From Paraburkholderia dilworthii (GTDB lineage: Bacteria; Pseudomonadota; Gammaproteobacteria; Burkholderiales; Burkholderiaceae), in contig NZ_AWZT01000058.1 in NCBI RefSeq assembly GCF_000472525.1, positions 200 through 37,273 of the forward strand: 37,074 bases of DNA. Reading direction: 5' to 3'. The notes below the pieces were generated by a model, which saw only the letters and a program-made list of their open reading frames with translations, did not search any database and had not been told where the DNA came from. The position numbers and the translations under genes were made by a program. Shown piece after piece: positions 31,663 through 37,074 of the stretch (the stretch's first letter is position 1; every line of letters starts with the position of its first letter).

Positions 31663-32226
31663 CTACTGTGAGGCAGTCTTCGCACGGCCAACTTCACCCT
31701 CGAGGATCCACAAGCGCTCTTCTGCTGACCGTCGCTCGACGCGAATTACCCCCGTTCCCTGTAAGTGGCTCAAACTACCACTCGCGCCAACAATCTGCCA
31801 GAGACCAAAGATGAAGGGCCGCGGAGCTTCGTGCGACTCAGGAACATACTGAAGATGCATGTGTAACCGCATGGTGAGGTTGTCACCTGACGGAAGGGTA
31901 AAGACCAGATAGCCCGGGCCACCTCCGCTCGGTTCCGCCACGTTGCTGCCATCTGCGGCGGCTTCTTCAGTCGGGACTTCGTGAAGGCCCCAATCAAGCA
32001 CCGTTGCATCCTCAAGCAGGCCCTTGCTGGTCACCTTGCCGCTTTGCCTGAGCGAAGCGACGTAACGTCCGCTGCCTTCGCCAAGCTCCAGCTTGTCATA
32101 TTGATTGGGCATTCCTCGCTCACCTGTTTTGAGGTTCACAACGAACTCTAGCCTCACTGGGTCTGCGTGAGCGAACGGCGTCGACAGGATGCCAAGAGCC
32201 AGGAACACTTGTCGGATTAATTTCAC
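31663..32226 (-). CDS. probable secreted protein, 187 aa
   Basis: GTG 32226 has GGAGGG five bases upstream and gives a clear signal peptide (KLIRQVFLALGILSTPFAHA, cut before DPVRLEF). The mature protein is beta-rich (RLEFVVNLKTGE, GYLVFTLPSGDNLTMRLHMHLQ, LSHLQGTGVIRVERR) and polar, consistent with a periplasmic or outer-surface beta-sandwich. The longer frame upstream is Arg-rich and unlikely. Family not recognised. Confidence 0.7.
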   Translation of the reverse strand: MKLIRQVFLALGILSTPFAHADPVRLEFVVNLKTGERGMPNQYDKLELGEGSGRYVASLRQSGKVTSKGLLEDATVLDWGLHEVPTEEAAADGSNVAEPSGGGPGYLVFTLPSGDNLTMRLHMHLQYVPESHEAPRPFIFGLWQIVGASGSLSHLQGTGVIRVERRSAEERLWILEGEVGRAKTASQ

Positions 32227-32363
32227 GGGAACCCTCCGATTGCGTTTGCGTCGACTCTCGCAGAGACGAACTGGCCTCGTCCTTCCACGCCGTATCACTG
32301 TCGGCGAGTATCGGGCCGCAGGCGGACTTGTTCGGCGACTTCAACGGACTCCTGCAAAAGACG

Positions 32364-32397
32364 GTTTGCCGTTGACACGTCAACGACTGTTTGCCGT
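32364..32397. promoter_or_regulatory. palindrome flanked by direct repeats, possible operator
   Basis: CGTTGAC-AC-GTCAACG at 32370-32385 is a 7-bp inverted repeat. On each side stands GTTTGCCGT (32364-32372 and 32389-32397), a 25-bp-spaced direct repeat. It lies about 140 bp before the secreted protein start, in the right place for its promoter region. Confidence 0.4.
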
Positions 32398-32823
32398 AAA
32401 AGCACACCACAGCGGCCGGCGAGCCAAAAATTGCAGGATCAGTCGGCCGGTCCCACTGACGGCGCGCACCTCTTTGGCGCACAGATACCGAAGATCACTA
32501 GTACGCAATCTGCGATCGGCAATTAGTCCCTTTCCCGGACATGATCACGGCGACCGCATCGACGGAGTTGCGTACGGCGGGCAGTGGTGGAACCCGGCAC
32601 AACACATCAAGTAGCTCCCGGCCCGGTTCGGACGTTTGGCAGATCCGTCTCGAGCGACAACCGGGGTTGTGTTCAAAGCCGTACGCATGACGCATATCGA
32701 TCGTCCCGTCAGCGTGATGGGTGGCCCAGTTCGGACCGCAGAGATAGCGTTCATTTCAAAAGATCGCAGGGCCGCTAAGAGGTCGCACGCGGTCGTTGCC
32801 CGAGAGATTGTCCGCAGCCCACC

Positions 32824-34725
32824 TCAATCGCCGAGTGCGATGCCTTCACGTCGAGGGTCTGCGCCACCGGCCCAAACCTTGCGGCCGTCGACGCTCTCTT
32901 GCCGCATGATCGCCTGGACACCGCTCGTCATTTCTACCTGCGACACCTGGTGACCGCGAGCCTTCAGTTCGTCCGCCAACACTGGTGTGACAAGCCCCCT
33001 CTCCAGCTCCGTCGGTCCGTTGCGACTGCCGAAGTTGGCCATACCGACGGCCGTTTGCACGTCAATGTTCCAGTCGAGCAGCGCCACGAGCGTCTTCGAG
33101 ACGTACTCGATGATTTGCGATCCACCAGGCGAGCCAAGGGCAGCAAGGAACTGGCCGGTTTCGCGATCGAACACTAGGGTCGGCGCCATTGACGAGCGGG
33201 GACGCTTGCCCGGCGCTACCCGATTAGCGATGGCTTTGCCGTTTTCCGTCGGTAAAAATGAGAAATCGGTGAGTTGGTTGTTCAGCAGGAAGCCGTGAAC
33301 CATGAGGTGCGAGCCGAAGTACGATTCGATCGTCGTCGTCATTGAAATCGCGCCTCCGAGGTCATCGACAGCGACGATTTGCGACGTGGAAGTCCGAAGC
33401 GGAGAGCGGTCCGGCGCAAAGGCGACCTTCGCACCCTCGGGCACGCCAGGTTGCGCCTTGCCCATGCTCTTTTCATTGATCATTGCCGCCCGGTCCGCCA
33501 GGTAGCGGGAGCTCGTGAGACCGGCTATGTCGACTTGCACGAAGTCGGAATCGGCCACATACATGCCTCGGTCCGCGTAGGCAAGGCGATCGGCCTCGGC
33601 GATCGCGTGCACGGCATCGGGCTGCGCTTCGAACAGAGCAGGAGTGGTGACGGGCAACGGCCTCATCGAAGCGAGCGCATAGCGCGGATCCCGCTTCGAG
33701 AGTGCCTCGAGAGTGCCGAGAATCTGCGCTATGGCGATGCCGCCGGAAGAGGGCGGCGGCATGCCGCATACTCGCCAGCGCTGGTAGTCGGTGCATAACG
33801 GAGAGCGTTCCTTTGCCCGGTAGGATCTCAAGTCTGAAAGAGACAGGGCGCCTGGATTTGCACTGCCGTTGACCTGGGCGACGAGGTCGCGCGCGATGGA
33901 CCCTACATAGAACGCGTTCGCGCCACCAGCTGCGATCTGCTTGAGTGTCTGCGCCAGTTCGGGATTGCGGACGATCGTTCCCACCGGTTTGGCTTTGCCT
34001 TGCGCGTCCAGAAAATACGCGGCCATCTGTGGAGATCCGGACAGGAACTTGTCAGCGGCCACTTGCGTATAAAGACGCTGAGAGATCGGAAAGCCCTTCT
34101 CGGCTAATCGAATGGCAGGATCAAAAAGCGTTGCCCAGGGAAGCCGGCCGTGCTTGCCGTGCGCCAGCTCGAGTGCACGCAACACGCCTGGAGTGCCCAC
34201 AGAGCGTCCGCCAATCTGGCCTTCGCTAAAGTCCATGGGTTGGCCGTCAGGGCGAACGAAGAGGTTTTCGGTCGCATCGGCCGGCGCGGTCTCACGGCCG
34301 TCATAGGCGTGCACGCGCTTGCCGTCCCAGTACATGATGAAGGCACCGCCTCCGATGCCGGTGGCCTGCGGCTCCACCAACGTCAGCACGGCCTGCATGG
34401 CGATTGCGGCGTCGATAGCAGATCCGCCACGGCGCAGGATCTGGCGTCCGGCCTCGGTGGCGAGAGGATTCGCCGCTGCGGCCATGTGACGGCCGGCATA
34501 CACGGTTGCCATGCCAGTCCGATAGCCCGATGAAGCTTCGGGAGCAGCCGGTGTCGTCGGCGTGGTCGGCTGCGGCGCTGAAGCCACGACGGGCGGAGCC
34601 TGGACCTTGGAGGTATCCTGTTGCGTCCCGCACGCGGCTGCCAAAGCGCTCCAGGCGACAGTCGCAAGGGTACGGCGGAATCTGTGCTTCGGCACCCGTG
34701 CGGTTGCCAGATTGGGTTGCGCCAT
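32824..34725 (-). CDS. ggt: gamma-glutamyltransferase, 633 aa
   Basis: ATG 34725 has GGAGGAG upstream; the longer ATG (34749) would add eight residues. An N-terminal signal (FRRTLATVAWSALAAACGT) with a Cys after AAA suggests a lipoprotein. The GGT fold is clear: ATEAGRQILRRGGSAIDAAIA, then LTLVEPQATGIGGGAFIMYW, GRETAPADA, GIAIAQILGTLE, and the autoprocessing site TSTSQIVAVDDLGG with the likely nucleophile Thr447. After it come SYFGSHLMVHGFLLNNQLTDFS and GSPGGSQII. The enzyme is cut into two subunits in the periplasm and removes or transfers the gamma-glutamyl group of glutathione. Length is near the usual 580, plus the Pro-rich lipoprotein linker. Confidence 0.95.
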   Translation of the reverse strand: MAQPNLATARVPKHRFRRTLATVAWSALAAACGTQQDTSKVQAPPVVASAPQPTTPTTPAAPEASSGYRTGMATVYAGRHMAAAANPLATEAGRQILRRGGSAIDAAIAMQAVLTLVEPQATGIGGGAFIMYWDGKRVHAYDGRETAPADATENLFVRPDGQPMDFSEGQIGGRSVGTPGVLRALELAHGKHGRLPWATLFDPAIRLAEKGFPISQRLYTQVAADKFLSGSPQMAAYFLDAQGKAKPVGTIVRNPELAQTLKQIAAGGANAFYVGSIARDLVAQVNGSANPGALSLSDLRSYRAKERSPLCTDYQRWRVCGMPPPSSGGIAIAQILGTLEALSKRDPRYALASMRPLPVTTPALFEAQPDAVHAIAEADRLAYADRGMYVADSDFVQVDIAGLTSSRYLADRAAMINEKSMGKAQPGVPEGAKVAFAPDRSPLRTSTSQIVAVDDLGGAISMTTTIESYFGSHLMVHGFLLNNQLTDFSFLPTENGKAIANRVAPGKRPRSSMAPTLVFDRETGQFLAALGSPGGSQIIEYVSKTLVALLDWNIDVQTAVGMANFGSRNGPTELERGLVTPVLADELKARGHQVSQVEMTSGVQAIMRQESVDGRKVWAGGADPRREGIALGD

Positions 34726-34914
34726 GATCTTCTCCTCCGACGTGCGCAAATGACTCGTTATTGCGGCGAGCGCGCTTAGCGCTATCGAGGTGAACTTATG
34801 TTCTCAACGTCTGCTTGCTTCTGGACGGTCGCTACACAGGGGCCGGTGCCCCGCCGAACCTGGTGTCGGGCGTGTCAGGGGACCGTTTCTCTCTCCATGC
34901 CAATGTCCGCGATA

Positions 34915-35130
34915 TTATTGACTGCCCTTCGATGGTTCGCTTTTATCTCGCGGCAACTTGCGCTGGCTCATCGTCCCTTGGTCAGTGTTTCCCTGGGTGG
35001 AATTGCCATCGCGGAGTCCAGCCTCCGACGCAACCTTGTCCATGAGCGCACGGTCCTCTGCGTCACCTTGTTCTGCGCGCGCCGTCATTGAAAACGCCAT
35101 TAAAGCCAGTACCAATGCAACGAATCTCAT
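34915..35130 (-). CDS. small exported protein, 71 aa
   Basis: ATG 35130 is preceded by GGAGGTGCGAT, an excellent ribosome binding site. The signal peptide is MRFVALVLALMAFSMTARA, cut before EQGDAED. The mature 52 residues are highly charged and Ser/Gln/Lys-rich (RKLPRDKSEPSKGSQ), probably disordered. It is transcribed toward ggt and ends about 190 bp before it, so it may share the transcript. Function unknown. Confidence 0.65.
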   Translation of the reverse strand: MRFVALVLALMAFSMTARAEQGDAEDRALMDKVASEAGLRDGNSTQGNTDQGTMSQRKLPRDKSEPSKGSQ

Positions 35131-36323
35131 ATCGCACCTCCTGATGGATACCCTTCGACCTTCCCATCTTTTGAGATATGGATATTCACTATAGTAAAGA
35201 TGCCGTCTGCGTTCGATGCAAGGGAAACCGTAGTCACGTTGGTTTGTGCCGCCCACTTTCGCTCCGCGTTGGGTGCGCAATCGTGAAGCGCTTGAACGAC
35301 GTCGCCGAGTCGCTACCAAGGCAACGAGCATGCCAAGGCCCGAGTCCGTTGTCGGAGCAGTCCGAACGGTCGTCGTATCGTAGAGACATGGCCATTGCTG
35401 TAGCGTTTCATTGACTCCACCGGGTCACTGCACGATGTGTTTCGCACACCGTAATGGGCTGCGCAACTTGGCGCGGTCCTATGCTTCTAAAAGCATGCGG
35501 GCGTAAATCGGACAAACTATGGCGGACAGTGGCGATTCAGCCTGGCCATCCTCAACGGAAGTCTCCCGGACAATCCTGACGTACTAATCCGTGCCACAGC
35601 TCGCCACAGCCCATCGGCCAGCTGCTACTGGCGTACGAAAACAGTCAGGGCGCGTCGCGACCCTTCCGGTTGCCCCTTCGCATGGCTCAAGATAATCGTC
35701 CCGTTCCCGCGATCGTCAACTACCCCAGAACGCTGTTTGCGCGTATTCCTTTTGCATCGTGCGCGTTGACAGTAGGGCACCGTGAACGATGTTTCCTCTG
35801 CCATTGGCTCACGCACCGTTGCGGAGCTGCCTGTCTCCGAGGGAATCCCCTTGTTGTCGCAGCGGCTCGCCGAAGCTCTCGAGGCGAACGGTATTTAAGG
35901 CTCTGTGCGGGTGACGCTCATTGTGTTGCTCGAAGGCAGCAGCCGAAGACAGAAAAGGAGCTATCCGCATGCAGATTGTCCCGCCATCCTGATCAATATC
36001 GCTTGCCGAAATGGTCGCGAATGTCACGCTGAGCGTAGGTAGTTGTTCATTGCGGAATCGATTCTGTAGGCGTTCTAAGTGAGCGAATACATGAACGACG
36101 CCTGAGTGTCCTTTTGGCGGAAAGGGCAGTCAATATGTCTGTCTGTATTCCTTGCGACACGTCGGTGGACTTCTATACTTCAGGCCGCATGGCAAAGCAA
36201 TATGTAAAGGCCCGTGAAGACCTCGCCGCCACACATCACATTCAGTGAACTACGCCGCTGGAAGACTGTTAGACGGATAGGGTTCCTTCGCATACGATTG
36301 TCATTGGAGGAATTATGGCTGGC
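35131..36323. other. long gap without a supported gene
   Basis: About 1.2 kb. The frames at 35178-35414, 35670-36032 and 36214-36465 are short and biased. A 6-bp hairpin (ATGCTT/AAGCAT) is at about 35483-35498. Nothing else is visible. Confidence 0.4.
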
Positions 36324-36656
36324 TCACATGGCTTTGTACGAGGTCTTCATAAACGTTAGCTCATCGAGTATCAGCGGAGCGCGGTTTGGTCGCATGTTTC
36401 GAACACTGCCTCGCGAGACATACGACAGGGGCGATCTGCTCACGCTGTCGAAGGAACTGATATAACTGGAGACGGCCCATCTTCGAACTTCGGCGGATCC
36501 GATCCGGACGAATTCAATATTGTCCGCGAGGGACCGGACGTCGTCGAAGGCAGCGTTCCGTCCAATCGGCAGGGCGACCCGAACACCTTGCTCGACACCC
36601 AATATGGTGCCCTCAGCCGCCCGACGAGAATCCAACCCTGCCAGCGGGATATACAT
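36324..36656 (-). CDS. hypothetical protein, 110 aa
   Basis: ATG 36656 lies 20 bp after the stop of the PLP enzyme gene on the same strand, so it may be its operon partner. The first 65 residues look folded (PLAGLDSRRAAEGTILGVEQG, RNAAFDDVRSLADNIEFVRIG); the last 45 are Ser/Arg-rich and less convincing. No good ribosome binding site is seen, and it may be a broken gene. Family not recognised. Confidence 0.35.
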   Translation of the reverse strand: MYIPLAGLDSRRAAEGTILGVEQGVRVALPIGRNAAFDDVRSLADNIEFVRIGSAEVRRWAVSSYISSFDSVSRSPLSYVSRGSVRNMRPNRAPLILDELTFMKTSYKAM

Positions 36657-36675
36657 ACTGCGCTTGGATATTAGC

Positions 36676-37074
36676 TCAAGTTGCCGGATTCTTCGGTTTG
36701 CCCGTCACCCGGCGCCACGCCTTCACAATGGCGTTCATTGCCCGGTCCACATCAGATTGCGTCGTCGCCCACGAGATAACTGACACGCGCATGACGCACA
36801 TTCCTCTCCATTCCGCGCCCGAGAAGAAGAAGCTGCCCTCTGTCTCCAACCGAGTAATGACATCCCTCGTCGCCTGGTCGGATTGCTCGGATACCTCGGC
36901 CGAGCCGAATCGGACAAGGAACTGATTAAGCTCTACCTTGTTGAGGACACAGATACCCGGTTCCTTGGCTAGCCTGGATGACATTCGTTCAGCAAGTTGG
37001 CAATGCCGTTCAACCATCGCCGAAATTCCGTCCTTGCCAAATGCGCAGAGCAAGGCCCATGTTGCAAAACCTCG
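36676..37074 (-). CDS. C-terminal part of a PLP-dependent group II decarboxylase (cut by window edge)
   Basis: The frame runs in from the right edge with RGFATWALLCAFGKDGISAM, then VERHCQLAERMSSRLAKEPG, VLNKVELNQFLVRFG, and ends WRGMCVMRVSVISWATT, SDVDRAMNAIVKAWRRV. These are the C-terminal signatures of pyridoxal-5'-phosphate decarboxylases and related enzymes of the DDC/GadA fold (A-L--FG-DGI---VE--C-LA, LN-V--NQ--VRFG, MRVSV-S--TT--D-D). The Lys that holds PLP lies outside the window, so substrate cannot be assigned. Family members decarboxylate amino acids such as aspartate, diaminobutyrate or aromatic amino acids. Confidence 0.85.
   Translation of the reverse strand, partial: RGFATWALLCAFGKDGISAMVERHCQLAERMSSRLAKEPGICVLNKVELNQFLVRFGSAEVSEQSDQATRDVITRLETEGSFFFSGAEWRGMCVMRVSVISWATTQSDVDRAMNAIVKAWRRVTGKPKNPAT

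Noticed and set aside
1..37074. CRISPR arrays, tRNA or rRNA genes
   Set aside because: No regularly spaced 25-40 bp repeats with unique spacers, no cloverleaf-type T-arm with matching acceptor stem, and no rRNA-like conserved blocks were noticed.

Overview
The window reads as part of a plasmid, megaplasmid or chromid of a GC-rich betaproteobacterium, most likely Burkholderia sensu lato (Burkholderia, Paraburkholderia or Caballeronia). The basis is protein recognition and codon bias only: a Rep_3-type initiator beside iterons, a ParA with an N-terminal helix-turn-helix, a ParB, a StbA/ParM-type actin, a plasmid-type tyrosine recombinase, and many small orphan genes. No rRNA, tRNA or CRISPR array was seen.

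Layout. (1) 1-8.8 kb holds accessory plasmid genes. Most are short and unassigned: small membrane proteins, a cluster of Cys-rich zinc-ribbon proteins (one Lar-like), and a tyrosine recombinase followed by the stump of a second one. Several of these genes have their own TTGACT-type promoter-like element 55-80 bp before the start. (2) 8.8-10.2 kb is non-coding. It contains an A-poor stretch and then an array of GGGGCACTTGT repeats that looks like a centromere for the actin-type partition operon at 10.2-11.65 kb. (3) 11.7-12.1 kb is a two-gene operon of tiny membrane proteins. Its terminator hairpin has been split by a 2.4-kb IS4-family element with perfect 13-bp target duplications. The IS transposase is fused to about 300 residues of unknown protein. 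(4) 14.6-15.3 kb holds a VirB8/TrbF-like type IV secretion gene broken by several frameshifts, so conjugation functions appear to have been lost here. (5) 15.8-21.6 kb is the replication and partition core: rep (minus strand), a 22-bp-periodic iteron array, then parA-parB with two candidate parS sites just downstream. (6) 21.6-31.4 kb is a low-density, decaying region. It has remnants of an ISL3-like transposase, a sigma-70 region 4, a tandem-HTH protein with an in-frame stop and a TPR protein, among a few apparently intact genes (Sel1-like repeat protein, a DUF4242 protein, a small protein ending in a clamp-binding-like QTSLF). (7) 31.7-37.1 kb has chromosomal-type genes on the minus strand: a secreted protein, gamma-glutamyltransferase, a small exported protein and the end of a PLP-dependent decarboxylase.

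The replicon seems to carry two partition systems of different type: ParAB with parS, and ParM with a repeat centromere plus a putative adaptor. Three copies of a palindrome TTAACCATGGTTA mark non-coding DNA near the recombinase remnant and the broken secretion gene. All assignments come from reading motifs by eye; no database search was run.
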